A stretch of 32,410 bases of DNA, from positions 1 to 32,410 of the forward strand of contig JAFXYD010000021.1 in the NCBI GenBank assembly GCA_017541995.1. Reading direction: 5' to 3'. Positions 22,803-30,872 of this stretch are shown here, piece after piece; position 1 is the stretch's first letter; the number at the start of each line of letters is the position of its first letter. The DNA is from Oscillospiraceae bacterium. GTDB taxonomy: Bacteria > Bacillota > Clostridia > Oscillospirales > Oscillospiraceae. The translations under genes were made by a program, and so were the position numbers. The notes beneath the pieces were generated by a model. It did not search any database. It saw nothing but the letters and a program-made list of their open reading frames with translations, and was not told the origin of the DNA.

Positions 22803-24194
22803 ATGGCGCGGAACCGTTATTTCGGAGACCGCCGCTTCTATCGCACGGCTCTGGCCGTGGCCCTGCCCATCATGGTGCAAAACGGCATCACCAACTTTGT
22901 GGGTATGCTGGACAATATCATGGTGGGCCGGGTGGGCACCGTGGAAATGACCGGGGTCTCCATCGCCAATACCTTACTTTTCGTCTTCAATCTGGCGATC
23001 TTCGGGGCTGTCTCCGGGGCCGGGATTTTCGGGGCGCAGTTCTACGGCAAGGGCGATATGGACGGGGTGCGGCACTGCTTCCGCTTCAAGCTGCTGGAGT
23101 GCGCGGCCCTGCTGGCCCTGGGCTGCGGGATCTTCCTGCTCTTTGGTCGGCAGCTCATGGCGCTCTACCTCCGGGGAGAGGGGGAGCAGGCCCACATCGA
23201 CGACAGCCTGCGCAGCGGCATGAGCTATCTGCGGATCATGCTGCTGGGCCTGCCCGCCTTTACCCTGGCCCAGTGCTACGCCGGAACCCTGCGGGAGTCC
23301 GGCCGGACCCTGCCTCCCATGGTGGCGGGCCTCGTCTCCGTTGGGGTCAATTTTGTGTGCAACTGGCTGCTGATCTTCGGCAAGCTGGGTCTGCCCCGGC
23401 TGGGGGCAGACGGCGCGGCCATTGCCTCGGTGATCTCCCGCTTTGTGGAGGCCGCGGTGGTGATGCTCTGGGCCCACGGGAAGCCGGAGCGCTGTCCCTT
23501 CCTGCGGGGGGCCTGGCGGGATCTGCGGATCCCCGGGACCCTGTCGCTGCAGATCCTGCGCCGGGGCACGCCGCTGATTCTCAACGAGACCCTCTGGGCC
23601 CTGGGCCAGGCCCTGCTGCTGCAGTGCTACTCCATCCGCTCCTATACCGTGGTGGCGGCCACCAACATCGCCCAGACCCTGGGGAACGTCTGCAACGTGG
23701 CCTTCATCTCCATGGGGGCGGCCATCGGTATTCTGGTGGGCCAGCTCCTGGGGGCGGGGAAGACCCAGGAGGCTAAGGACACAGACCGGAAGCTCATCGT
23801 CTTTACGGAGCTGCTCTGCCTCGGCTTCGGAGGCCTGATGGCGGCGCTCTCGGGGATTTTCCCCGGCATCTACAACACGGAGCCGGAGATCCGGAGCCTG
23901 GCGGGGACCTTTATCCTCATCAACGCGGCGCTGATGCCGGTCCACGCCTATTCCAACGCCGCCTATTTCACCCTGCGCTCCGGGGGCAAGACCTTTGTGA
24001 CCTTCCTCTTTGACTCCGTTTTTTCCTGCGTGGTGGTGGCTCCCACGGCCTATCTGCTCTCCCGCTTCACCGAGCTGCCCATCGTCTGGCTCTATCTCTG
24101 CTGCCAGAGTCTGGAGCTCATCAAGTGTCTGGTGGGCTGGCTTATGATCCGCAGCGGCGTGTGGATTCAAAATATCGTAAAGGATGAATACTGA
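22803..24194 (+). CDS. MATE family efflux transporter
   Basis: A 463-residue protein with about twelve membrane spans in two homologous halves. MVQNGITNFVGMLDNIMVGR near the start is a recognised MATE segment, as is the GFVP-type position later in helix pairs. It should export an organic cation or drug in exchange for Na+ or H+. The gene starts 3 bases after pepD and ends within the start of the ABC transporter gene, which makes a compact three-gene unit. Substrate not predictable. Confidence 0.88.
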   Translation: MARNRYFGDRRFYRTALAVALPIMVQNGITNFVGMLDNIMVGRVGTVEMTGVSIANTLLFVFNLAIFGAVSGAGIFGAQFYGKGDMDGVRHCFRFKLLECAALLALGCGIFLLFGRQLMALYLRGEGEQAHIDDSLRSGMSYLRIMLLGLPAFTLAQCYAGTLRESGRTLPPMVAGLVSVGVNFVCNWLLIFGKLGLPRLGADGAAIASVISRFVEAAVVMLWAHGKPERCPFLRGAWRDLRIPGTLSLQILRRGTPLILNETLWALGQALLLQCYSIRSYTVVAATNIAQTLGNVCNVAFISMGAAIGILVGQLLGAGKTQEAKDTDRKLIVFTELLCLGFGGLMAALSGIFPGIYNTEPEIRSLAGTFILINAALMPVHAYSNAAYFTLRSGGKTFVTFLFDSVFSCVVVAPTAYLLSRFTELPIVWLYLCCQSLELIKCLVGWLMIRSGVWIQNIVKDEY

Positions 24195-25953
24195 CATGCA
24201 GACCAAGGATTTTCAAAACCGTTCTCTGCTGCAAATCTTTCTGAGTTATTTCAAGCCCCATCTGCGGCTGTTTCTGCTGGATATGAGCTGCGCCTTCACC
24301 GTGGCGGCCATCGACCTGGCCTTCCCCCTGGTGACCCGCGGGGCCCTGTATCAGCTCCTGCCGGAGAAGCGCTACCAGGCCTTCTTCCTGGTGGTGGGGA
24401 TTCTGGTGCTCTGCTATATCCTGCGCTCCGTTTTGCAGTTCGTCATCGCCTACTGGGGCCATACCTTCGGCATCCGGGTGGAGGCGGACATTCGCCGGGA
24501 CCTGTTCAGCCATTTGCAGTCTCTGAGCTTCAGCTACTACGACAACAACCGCACCGGCCAGCTCATGAGCCGTCTGACCACGGATCTGTTTGAGATCACG
24601 GAGCTGGCCCACCACGGGCCGGAGGACCTGTTTACCTCGATTCTCACGGTGATCGGCGCCATTGTCATCATGTTCACGGTGCAGTGGAAGCTGGCCCTGG
24701 TGGTCTGTCTGATGTTCCCGGTGTGCATGGCCGTCATCATCCTGCGGCGGCGGAAAATGAGCCGGGTCTCCAAGATGGTGAAGCAGCGCACCGCCGGCAT
24801 CAACGCCGACATCGAATCCTCCCTCTCCGGCTTCCGCACCTCCAAGGCCTTTGCCAACGAGGGGGCGGAGTACGACAAGTTCCTCCACTCCAACGAGCGC
24901 TTCAAGACCTCCAAGCGGGAGTTCCACAAGGAGATGGGCATATTCCACGCCACCATGGAGTTCTTTACCTCCATTCTCTACGTGGTGGTCATCGGTATCG
25001 GCGGCTGGCTCATCATGCAGGATCAGATGGACTACCGGGATATCATCACCTTCTCCCTGTACATCGGCACCTTTGTCAACCCCATCCGCAAGATGGCGAC
25101 CCTCTCGGAAATGCTGGCCAACGGCTTCGCGGGGCTCAACCGCTTCACCGAGATCATGCGCACCGAGCCCACGGTGCAGGATCTGCCCGACGCGAAGGAT
25201 CTGAAAGACGTCCGGGGCGAGCTGAGCCTGGAGCACGTGGACTTCTCCTACAAGGAGGAGCTGCCGGTGCTGCGGGACGTGAGCCTTCACATCCGGGCAG
25301 GGGAGACCGTGGCGGTGGTGGGCCCCTCCGGGGGCGGCAAGACCACCCTCTGCCAGCTGATTCCCCGCTTCTATGAGCCCACCGGGGGCCGGATCTGCGT
25401 GGACGGCCAGGACATCCGCCATCTGACCCAGCGCTCCCTGCGCTCCAGCATCGGCATCGTCCAGCAGGACGTCTTCCTCTTTGCCGACACGGTGCTGGAA
25501 AACATCCGCTACGGCAGACCCGACGCCTCCTTTGAGGAGGTGGTGGAGGCCGCCAGGCGGGCGGAGATCTACGAGGACATCATGGAGATGCCCGAGGGCT
25601 TCGACACCTACGTGGGCGAGCGGGGAACCCTGCTCTCCGGCGGCCAGAAGCAGCGGATTTCCATTGCCCGGATCTTCCTGAAAAACCCGCCCATTCTGAT
25701 CCTGGACGAGGCCACCTCCGCCCTGGACAGCATCACCGAGGCCAAGATCCAGAGGGCCTTCGACGAGCTGGCCAAGGGCCGCACTACCCTGATTATCGCC
25801 CACCGCCTGTCCACCATCCACGCCGCCAACCGGGTGGTGGTGGTGTCCGACGGGGTGATCAAGGAGCAGGGCAGCCGGGAGGAGCTCCTGGCCCGGGGAG
25901 GCGTCTTTGCGGATCTGTATCACACGCAGAATCTGGTGGAAGGCCGTTTTTAA
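24184..25953 (+). CDS. ABC exporter, fused membrane and ATPase domains
   Basis: A 589-residue half-transporter of the type IV (MsbA/LmrA-like) exporter class, expected to work as a dimer. Residues 1-330 form a six-span transmembrane domain; the nucleotide-binding domain follows with Walker A GPSGGGKTT, the Q-loop IVQQDVFLF, signature LSGGQKQR, Walker B ILILDEATSALD and the H-loop His in IIAHRLST. All ATPase motifs are intact. The ATG at 24184 overlaps the MATE stop by 11 bases; an ATG at 24196 with AAAGGA 11 bases upstream is an alternative. Drugs, lipids or peptides are all possible substrates. Confidence 0.93.
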   Translation: MNTDMQTKDFQNRSLLQIFLSYFKPHLRLFLLDMSCAFTVAAIDLAFPLVTRGALYQLLPEKRYQAFFLVVGILVLCYILRSVLQFVIAYWGHTFGIRVEADIRRDLFSHLQSLSFSYYDNNRTGQLMSRLTTDLFEITELAHHGPEDLFTSILTVIGAIVIMFTVQWKLALVVCLMFPVCMAVIILRRRKMSRVSKMVKQRTAGINADIESSLSGFRTSKAFANEGAEYDKFLHSNERFKTSKREFHKEMGIFHATMEFFTSILYVVVIGIGGWLIMQDQMDYRDIITFSLYIGTFVNPIRKMATLSEMLANGFAGLNRFTEIMRTEPTVQDLPDAKDLKDVRGELSLEHVDFSYKEELPVLRDVSLHIRAGETVAVVGPSGGGKTTLCQLIPRFYEPTGGRICVDGQDIRHLTQRSLRSSIGIVQQDVFLFADTVLENIRYGRPDASFEEVVEAARRAEIYEDIMEMPEGFDTYVGERGTLLSGGQKQRISIARIFLKNPPILILDEATSALDSITEAKIQRAFDELAKGRTTLIIAHRLSTIHAANRVVVVSDGVIKEQGSREELLARGGVFADLYHTQNLVEGRF

Positions 25954-25984
25954 GGCGGGAAAGGCTGATTTTAAGAGAAATAGA

Positions 25985-26013
25985 TTGCTTTTTCGCCAAG
26001 CTTCTGCTATAAT
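25985..26013 (+). promoter_or_regulatory. Strong promoter of the amino-sugar operon
   Basis: TTGCTT (25985-25990), a 17-base spacer and a perfect TATAAT (26008-26013), 28 bases before the ATG at 26041. Confidence 0.88.
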
Positions 26014-26040
26014 CCATGTAATAATCTCTTGGAGGTTTTT

Positions 26041-27102
26041 ATGCAACAGGCCATTCACCATTTTCAAATCAACAGTCAGCCCGTCTACTGCAAGAGCTTC
26101 GGGCACGGCAATATCAACTACACCTTCCTCATTACCACCGACAACGGCAAGCAGTACATCCTGCAGCGCATCAATACCCACGTGTTCAAGCAGCCGGTGC
26201 AGCTGATGGAGAACGTCATCGCCGTCACCCAGCACATCCGCGGCAAGGTGGACGATCCCAGCAAGGTACTGAACTTCATCCCCGCCCTGGACGGGAATTA
26301 TTACTACAAGGATGAGCGCCGCCGCTACTGGCGCTGCTATGAGTTTGTGGGCGGCTTCTGCCTGGAGGCTCCGGAATCCGACGCGGATTTCTATGAGAGC
26401 GCCGTGGCCTTCGGCCGCTTCCAGGAGCAGCTCTCCGACTTCCCGGCGGATACCCTGCACGAGACCATCCCCAACTTCCACAACACCCCGGACCGCTACC
26501 GGAAGCTCCACGTCGCCATGTACGAGGACGCCTGCGACCGAATGCAGTACGTCCAGAAGGAGATCGACTTCATCCTGGAGCGGGAGCATGAGGCCGGCAC
26601 CATCCAATGGATGCTGGAGAGCGGGAAGCTTCCCCTGCGTGTGACCCACAACGACACCAAGCTCAACAACGTGCTGCTGGACATGAAGACACGGAAGGCT
26701 CTCTGCGTGCTGGACCTTGACACCGTGATGCCCGGCTCCAGCCTCTTTGACTTCGGCGACTCCATCCGCTTCGGCGCCGCCACGGCCCCGGAGGACGTGC
26801 AGGAGCTCAGCCGCATGACCCTGGATCTGCACCGCTTTGAGGTCTACACCAAGGGCTTCCTGGACGGCTGTCATTCCCTGACCCGCCGGGAGGTGGAGCT
26901 GCTGCCCCTGGGGGCCAAGATCATCACCCTGGAGCTGGCGGTCCGCTTCCTCACCGACTATCTGGAGTCCGACCACTATTTCAAGACCCAGTATTCCGAC
27001 CACAACCTGGTCCGCACCCGGGCGCAGCTGAAGCTGGTGCAGGATATGGAGGCCAAATGGTCTCAGATGCAGCGGATTGTAGAAAACTACGTGGAGAAAT
27101 AA
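26041..27102 (+). CDS. Aminoglycoside-phosphotransferase-fold kinase, NahK-like (N-acetylhexosamine 1-kinase)
   Basis: A 353-residue kinase of the APH/choline kinase fold. The catalytic HNDTKLNNVLLD (about residue 204) and the metal-binding LDLDTVMPGSSLFDFGD segment are both intact and agree with the NahK group, which phosphorylates GlcNAc or GalNAc at C1 with ATP. The N-terminal FGHGNINYTFLI and ILQRIN lie in the expected ATP-binding lobe. GGAGG 5 bases upstream fixes the ATG. The promoter just upstream and NagA downstream place it in amino-sugar salvage. A different small sugar or alcohol substrate cannot be excluded. Confidence 0.82.
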   Translation: MQQAIHHFQINSQPVYCKSFGHGNINYTFLITTDNGKQYILQRINTHVFKQPVQLMENVIAVTQHIRGKVDDPSKVLNFIPALDGNYYYKDERRRYWRCYEFVGGFCLEAPESDADFYESAVAFGRFQEQLSDFPADTLHETIPNFHNTPDRYRKLHVAMYEDACDRMQYVQKEIDFILEREHEAGTIQWMLESGKLPLRVTHNDTKLNNVLLDMKTRKALCVLDLDTVMPGSSLFDFGDSIRFGAATAPEDVQELSRMTLDLHRFEVYTKGFLDGCHSLTRREVELLPLGAKIITLELAVRFLTDYLESDHYFKTQYSDHNLVRTRAQLKLVQDMEAKWSQMQRIVENYVEK

Positions 27103-27105
27103 GCT

Positions 27106-28512
27106 ATGAAGTATCTCGGTATTGAATTCAAGGTTCGCAATCTGCCGGAGCTGGACCCCGGCTTCATCCCCCTGGGCCCCTGGATGGAGGCCTATCTGAA
27201 GGGAGCGGACAAGCCCATCTCCATCGCCGTGGAGCGGGACAAGGGCAAGATCACCGTCCGCAGCGCCAGGATCTACGGCACGCCGGAGATGGCGGAGGCC
27301 GACTACCGCTTCGTGGAGCGCTACGTCAAGTTCCTGCTCTGGTCCATCGGCGGTTTCCGGGTCTATATCCTGGGGGCCTCGGAGATCGCCCGGCGGCTGG
27401 CAGGGGAGTACATCTATTTCGAGAACGGCGAGGGCCGGAATGGCAAGCGCTGGTTCGACGTGCAGTTTATGTCCGACGTCTTTGAAAACGGCTTTGAGAT
27501 CGTGGACTGCGCCGACCCGGCGGAATTCCCCCGGGAAAACGACGCCTCCGTCTCCGTGGGCGGCCACATGGAGGGCTGCCGCATCGGCTTCGACGCCGGC
27601 GGCTCCGACCGCAAGGTCTCCGCGGTGATCGACGGCAAGACCGTCTATTCCGAGGAGGTGGTCTGGCATCCCAAGACCCATGCCGACCCCCAGTATCACT
27701 ACGACGAAATCGTCAAGGCCTTCCGCACCGCGGCCTCCAAGATGCCCCGGGTGGACGGCATCGGCGTCTCCTCCGCCGGCGTCTTCATCGGCAACGCCCC
27801 CATGGTGAGCTCCCTGTTCATCAAGGTGCCCCGGGAGAAGGAGGTGCGCAAGCTGGTGCATACGGTCTTTGACCGGGCCGCCGCCGCCATCGGGGACGGA
27901 AGCGTTCCCATCGTGGTGGCCAACGACGGCGACGTGACCGCGCTGGCCGGGGCCATGGGCCTGGGCGCTACTGCGGTGATGGGCATGGCCATGGGCACCT
28001 CCGAGGCCGTGGGCTACGTGGACAAGAAGGGCAACGTGCTGGGCTGGTTCAACGAGCTGGCCTTCGCCCCGGTGGATCTGTCGGAGAACGCCATGATGGA
28101 CGAGTGGTCCTACGACATCGGCGTGGGCTGCAAGTACTTCTCCCAGGACGCGGTCATCAAGCTGGCCCCCGCCGCGGGCATCGAGCTGGACGAGAACCTG
28201 ACCCCGGCGGAGAAGCTGAAGGTGGTCCAGGGCCTTATGGAGGAGAACGACCCCAGAGCCGAGAAGATTTACCGCTCCATCGGCGTCTATCTGGGCCACA
28301 CCATGCAGCTGTACTCCATGTTCTACGACGTGGAGCACATGATCGTCCTGGGCCGGGTCATGTCCGGCAAGGGCGGCGAGCTGATCCTGGCCGAATGCAA
28401 GCGGGTCATGGCCGAGGAATACCCCGAACTGGCCAAGAAGATGGTGGTCATGCTCCCCGACGAGAAGACCCGCCGGGTGGGCCAGGCCGTGGCAGCGGCA
28501 AGCTTGCCCTGA
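27106..28512 (+). CDS. ROK family protein with N-terminal extension and no zinc motif
   Basis: A 468-residue protein whose residues from about 160 on form a ROK (repressor/ORF/kinase) fold: GFDAGGSDRKVSAV as the phosphate-1 loop, GIGVSSAGVFIG, and VVANDGDVTALAG holding the catalytic Asp. Normal ROK kinases have about 300 residues and a CxCGxxGC zinc site; none is seen here, and the glycine-rich GTGIGGG loop reads MAMGTSEAVGY. The first 155 or so residues are an extra domain that I do not recognise and that shows no helix-turn-helix. It starts 3 bases after the NahK-like gene. A GlcNAc or ManNAc kinase role is suggested by NagA, but an altered or sensory function is possible. Confidence 0.78.
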   Translation: MKYLGIEFKVRNLPELDPGFIPLGPWMEAYLKGADKPISIAVERDKGKITVRSARIYGTPEMAEADYRFVERYVKFLLWSIGGFRVYILGASEIARRLAGEYIYFENGEGRNGKRWFDVQFMSDVFENGFEIVDCADPAEFPRENDASVSVGGHMEGCRIGFDAGGSDRKVSAVIDGKTVYSEEVVWHPKTHADPQYHYDEIVKAFRTAASKMPRVDGIGVSSAGVFIGNAPMVSSLFIKVPREKEVRKLVHTVFDRAAAAIGDGSVPIVVANDGDVTALAGAMGLGATAVMGMAMGTSEAVGYVDKKGNVLGWFNELAFAPVDLSENAMMDEWSYDIGVGCKYFSQDAVIKLAPAAGIELDENLTPAEKLKVVQGLMEENDPRAEKIYRSIGVYLGHTMQLYSMFYDVEHMIVLGRVMSGKGGELILAECKRVMAEEYPELAKKMVVMLPDEKTRRVGQAVAAASLP

Positions 28513-28533
28513 AACAGTATTTGAATGCTTTAT

Positions 28534-28538
28534 AGGAG
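28534..28538 (+). promoter_or_regulatory. Shine-Dalgarno AGGAG deciding the TTG start of the small membrane protein
   Basis: AGGAG lies 7 bases before the TTG at 28546. The ATG at 28525 lies upstream of this site and has none of its own. Confidence 0.7.
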
Positions 28539-28545
28539 TGACACC

Positions 28546-28797
28546 TTGAAAAAAATTTCAGAGATGTCGAATGAAGAGATTATTCGTCTTCAATTGGAAC
28601 AAAAAGAAAAAATTAGAAGAATAAACAAAATTAAAGCCTGGATTAAACTGATAATGATTATTATAATGCTTTGTATTATGGCCTTTATAATTGTCAAGTG
28701 TGTTTCAGGCTTTGATCCATCCTCTTTGGACAGTGTTACAAATAACTCTGAAAACAGTGAAGAATTTGTAACTTTTATTCCCAATTATTTTCGATAA
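28546..28797 (+). CDS. Small AT-rich single-span membrane protein, unknown function
   Basis: An 83-residue protein that I do not recognise. Residues 1-30 form a charged, probably helical segment (EEIIRLQLEQKEKIRR). About residues 31-52 make one very hydrophobic span rich in Ile and Met, and a polar, Ser/Asn/Glu-rich tail follows. Positive charge before the span suggests the tail is outside. The TTG start has a proper ribosome site at 28534. Its base composition is strikingly low in GC: bases 28621-28680 contain only 13 G or C, while both neighbours are above 60%. It lies within the amino-sugar operon between the ROK gene and nagA, in the same direction, which suggests a recent insertion. Confidence 0.65.
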   Translation: MKKISEMSNEEIIRLQLEQKEKIRRINKIKAWIKLIMIIIMLCIMAFIIVKCVSGFDPSSLDSVTNNSENSEEFVTFIPNYFR

Positions 28798-28822
28798 GAA
28801 TAATGTAAAGGATCAAATAGGC

Positions 28823-29944
28823 ATGAATTTCAAAAACTGCTATTATTTTGATGAGAACTTTCGTTTTGTAAAGGGCGGCTTTTCCGTGGTGAACGGTAGA
28901 TTCCTGGACGTGGGTCTTGAAAAGGATAACGCCGTGGATCTGCAGGGGGCCTACGTGATCCCCGGGCTCATTGACGTACACAACCACGGCAATTCCAACG
29001 CGGACTTCTCCGACGGTTCCTATGAGGGCGATGTGAAGATGGCCCGCTACCTGGCCTCTGTTGGCGTGACGAGCTTCGCCCCCGCCACCATGACCCTGCC
29101 CTACGAGACCATCGCCCGGGCCCTGGAGGCCGGTCTGAAGCTCCGCAAAGCCCCTGTGGAGGGCGCCGCGCGGCTGCTGGGCGTGCAGATGGAGGGTCCC
29201 TTCTTCTCCGAGAAGAAAAAGGGCGCCCAGAACGGAGAATATCTCCGGCTGCCGGACTTCGCCGCCTTCCGCAAGCTCTATGAGGACAGCGAGGGCCTGA
29301 TCTCCATCGTGGATCTGGCTCCGGAGCTGGAGGGCTCCGTGGAATTTGTGGAGCAGGCGAAGGCGCTGTGCACCGTCTCCATCGCCCACACGGATTCCGA
29401 CTACGAGCACGCCAAGGCTGCCATTGACGCCGGGGTCACCCATCTGACCCACCTCTACAACGCCATGCCCCCCATTCACCATCGCAAGCCCGGGGTCATC
29501 GGCGCCGCTTCGGAGAACGAGGCGGTCTCCGCAGAGCTCATCTGCGACGGCATCCACGTCCATCCCTCCTCCGTCCGCATGGCCTTCAGGCTCTTCGGGG
29601 CGGATCGGATGGTGCTGATCTCCGACGCCCTGCGCTGCTGCGGAATGCCCGACGGCGAGTACGAGCTGGGCGGCCAGCAGGTCTTCCTGGCGGAGAACGT
29701 GGCCCGTCTGGCCGACGGCACCATTGCCGGCTCCGCCACCAACCTCTTTGACTGCATGCGCAACGCCGTCCGCTTCGGCATTTCCAGGGAGGACGCCGTC
29801 CGGGCCGCCACCTGGAATCCCGCCCGGCAGATCCGCGCCCTGGATCGGGTGGGCTCCATTGCCAACGGCAAGCTGGCGGACTTCGTGGTCTGCGACGAGG
29901 CCCTCAACCGCAAGGCCGTCTGGCTGGGCGGCGTTGAGCTCTGA
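28823..29944 (+). CDS. nagA: N-acetylglucosamine-6-phosphate deacetylase
   Basis: A 373-residue amidohydrolase that converts GlcNAc-6-P to glucosamine-6-P and acetate in amino-sugar catabolism and cell-wall recycling. Metal and catalytic motifs are present: PGLIDVHNHG, VQMEGPFFS with the metal-binding Glu, IAHTDSDYEHA and THLYNAM with metal-binding His residues, and ISDALR with the catalytic Asp. Length is normal for the family. AAAGGA lies 10 bases before the ATG. It closes the operon, with a strong terminator 8 bases after its stop. nagB, which would act next, is not in the window. Confidence 0.93.
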   Translation: MNFKNCYYFDENFRFVKGGFSVVNGRFLDVGLEKDNAVDLQGAYVIPGLIDVHNHGNSNADFSDGSYEGDVKMARYLASVGVTSFAPATMTLPYETIARALEAGLKLRKAPVEGAARLLGVQMEGPFFSEKKKGAQNGEYLRLPDFAAFRKLYEDSEGLISIVDLAPELEGSVEFVEQAKALCTVSIAHTDSDYEHAKAAIDAGVTHLTHLYNAMPPIHHRKPGVIGAASENEAVSAELICDGIHVHPSSVRMAFRLFGADRMVLISDALRCCGMPDGEYELGGQQVFLAENVARLADGTIAGSATNLFDCMRNAVRFGISREDAVRAATWNPARQIRALDRVGSIANGKLADFVVCDEALNRKAVWLGGVEL

Positions 29945-29951
29945 TCCAAAT

Positions 29952-29993
29952 AAAAAGCATCGAAGCGCCAGACAAAGCGCTTCGATGCTTTTT
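29952..29993. terminator. Bidirectional terminator between nagA and the MarR gene
   Basis: A perfect 17-bp stem (29952-29968 with 29977-29993) and an 8-base loop, with A-run on one side and T-run on the other. It serves nagA on plus and the convergent MarR gene on minus, whose stop is at 29995. Confidence 0.93.
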
Positions 29994-29994
29994 A

Positions 29995-30450
29995 TTATAT
30001 GCCCTTTTCGTCTGCCAGCAGCTTGTAGAGCAGCTTGTAGAGCACCGCGGCCTCCTCGGGGGAGAGGTGGACGCAGGCCCGCATTCCCTCGGGAACCGCC
30101 AGGGCCTTCTCCTCCAGGGACGCCCCGGATTCCGTGAGCCGCACCAGCACCACCCGCTCGTCCTCCTGGCTGCGGGTCCGGCTGACGTAGCCCTTGGTCT
30201 CCAGGCTTTTCAGCAGGGGCGTGAGGGTGCCGCTGTCCAGATACAGGCGCTTGCCCAGCTGCTTGACGCTGATCTCCCGCTGCTCCCAGAGCACCATCAT
30301 GGTGATGTACTGGGTATAGGTCAGATCCAGGGCCTCCAGATGGGGCCGGTAGAGCCGGATGATCTCCCGGGAGGCGGCGTAGAGGGGGAAGCAGAGCTGA
30401 TTGTCCAGCCGAAGGGCGGCAAAGCGATCGGCCTGCATGGGCTCAGGCAT
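29995..30450 (-). CDS. MarR family regulator, OhrR type (probable two-cysteine organic peroxide sensor)
   Basis: A 151-residue winged-helix repressor. LDNQLCFPLYAASREI near the N-terminus is the OhrR mark, with the peroxide-reactive Cys at residue 20. A second Cys at residue 126 (MRACVHLS) sits about where Xanthomonas-type two-Cys OhrR has its partner Cys. The recognition helix region SVKQLGKRLYLDSGTLTPLL and the wing SRTRSQEDERVVLV are clear. OhrR loses DNA binding when its Cys is oxidised by organic peroxides. I chose the ATG at 30450, which overlaps the TSCPD stop; 30438 is an alternative. It shares the promoter at 30739 and a candidate operator lies there, so autoregulation is likely. No ohr peroxidase gene is adjacent. 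Confidence 0.88.
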   Translation of the reverse strand: MPEPMQADRFAALRLDNQLCFPLYAASREIIRLYRPHLEALDLTYTQYITMMVLWEQREISVKQLGKRLYLDSGTLTPLLKSLETKGYVSRTRSQEDERVVLVRLTESGASLEEKALAVPEGMRACVHLSPEEAAVLYKLLYKLLADEKGI

Positions 30451-30700
30451 TGGCCCGGTCATAGGCCTGCCGCACGGCAATGGCCAGCTGATCGGCGCAG
30501 GAGGTGGGCTTCCAGCCGCAGGTGTTGCCCTTGAGCACTTCTTCGATTTTGCCCACGGTCATGCCGTCCACCAGCTTGCTGATGGCCTTCAGATTGCCGT
30601 TGCAGCCGGAAATGAACTCCACGTTGCGGACGACCTCACCATCGAGATCAAAGTTGATCTGGGTGGAGCAGACGCCCTTGGTACGGTAAGAATAACGCAT
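30443..30700 (-). CDS. TSCPD domain-containing protein (TIGR03905 type)
   Basis: An 85-residue protein made of one TSCPD domain, named for a conserved Thr-Ser-Cys-x-Asp motif, here TSCADQL near residue 70. Other cysteines in GVCST, SGCNGN and NTCGW could bind metal. The domain also occurs at the end of vitamin B12-dependent ribonucleotide reductases, but the function of stand-alone copies is unknown. AAAGGA 8 bases upstream favours the ATG at 30700 over the ATG at 30709, which overlaps that site. It is the first gene of a two-gene unit with the OhrR-type regulator, overlapping it by 8 bases. Confidence 0.82.
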   Translation of the reverse strand: MRYSYRTKGVCSTQINFDLDGEVVRNVEFISGCNGNLKAISKLVDGMTVGKIEEVLKGNTCGWKPTSCADQLAIAVRQAYDRANA

Positions 30701-30724
30701 TGCTTTCATCCTTTCCACAATTTG

Positions 30725-30748
30725 ATTGTGTGCAATTAAATATACAAT
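30725..30748. promoter_or_regulatory. Candidate OhrR/MarR operator
   Basis: ATTGT (30725-30729) and ACAAT (30744-30748) form an inverted repeat that includes TGCAATTAAAT. That inner part differs by one base from the left half of the known OhrR box TACAATTAAATTGTA. It overlaps the -10 element and start of the TSCPD/OhrR promoter, the right place for repression. Confidence 0.45.
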
Positions 30749-30767
30749 ACTCGTCGGCTTTTGTCAA
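30739..30767 (-). promoter_or_regulatory. Promoter of the TSCPD-OhrR unit
   Basis: On the minus strand, a perfect TTGACA (30767-30762), a 17-base spacer and TATATT (30744-30739). Confidence 0.85.
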
Positions 30768-30796
30768 GCATGATTCAAAAATATTTCTTCCGGGGC

Positions 30797-30825
30797 TTGC
30801 GCAAGCTGGAAGGATGCGGTATAAT
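30797..30825 (+). promoter_or_regulatory. Promoter of the aquaporin gene
   Basis: TTGCGC (30797-30802), a 17-base spacer and a perfect TATAAT (30820-30825). It is back to back with the divergent promoter, with 29 bases between the two -35 elements. Confidence 0.85.
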
Positions 30826-30872
30826 AGCAGGGACAGAAGCGTTTGCTTTTGATCTGAAAAGGAGGTTTTGTT

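Noticed and set aside
22649-23776. A 375-codon plus-strand frame overlapping pepD and the MATE gene
   Set aside because: It is a shifted frame of the MATE gene, whose own frame has proper membrane segments and a clean junction.
24142-28338. A 1398-codon open frame on the minus strand
   Set aside because: It lies opposite the ABC exporter, NahK-like and ROK genes, which have full motif sets, and its translation is low-complexity His/Val/Leu/Gly-rich, as expected from the reverse of GC-rich codons.
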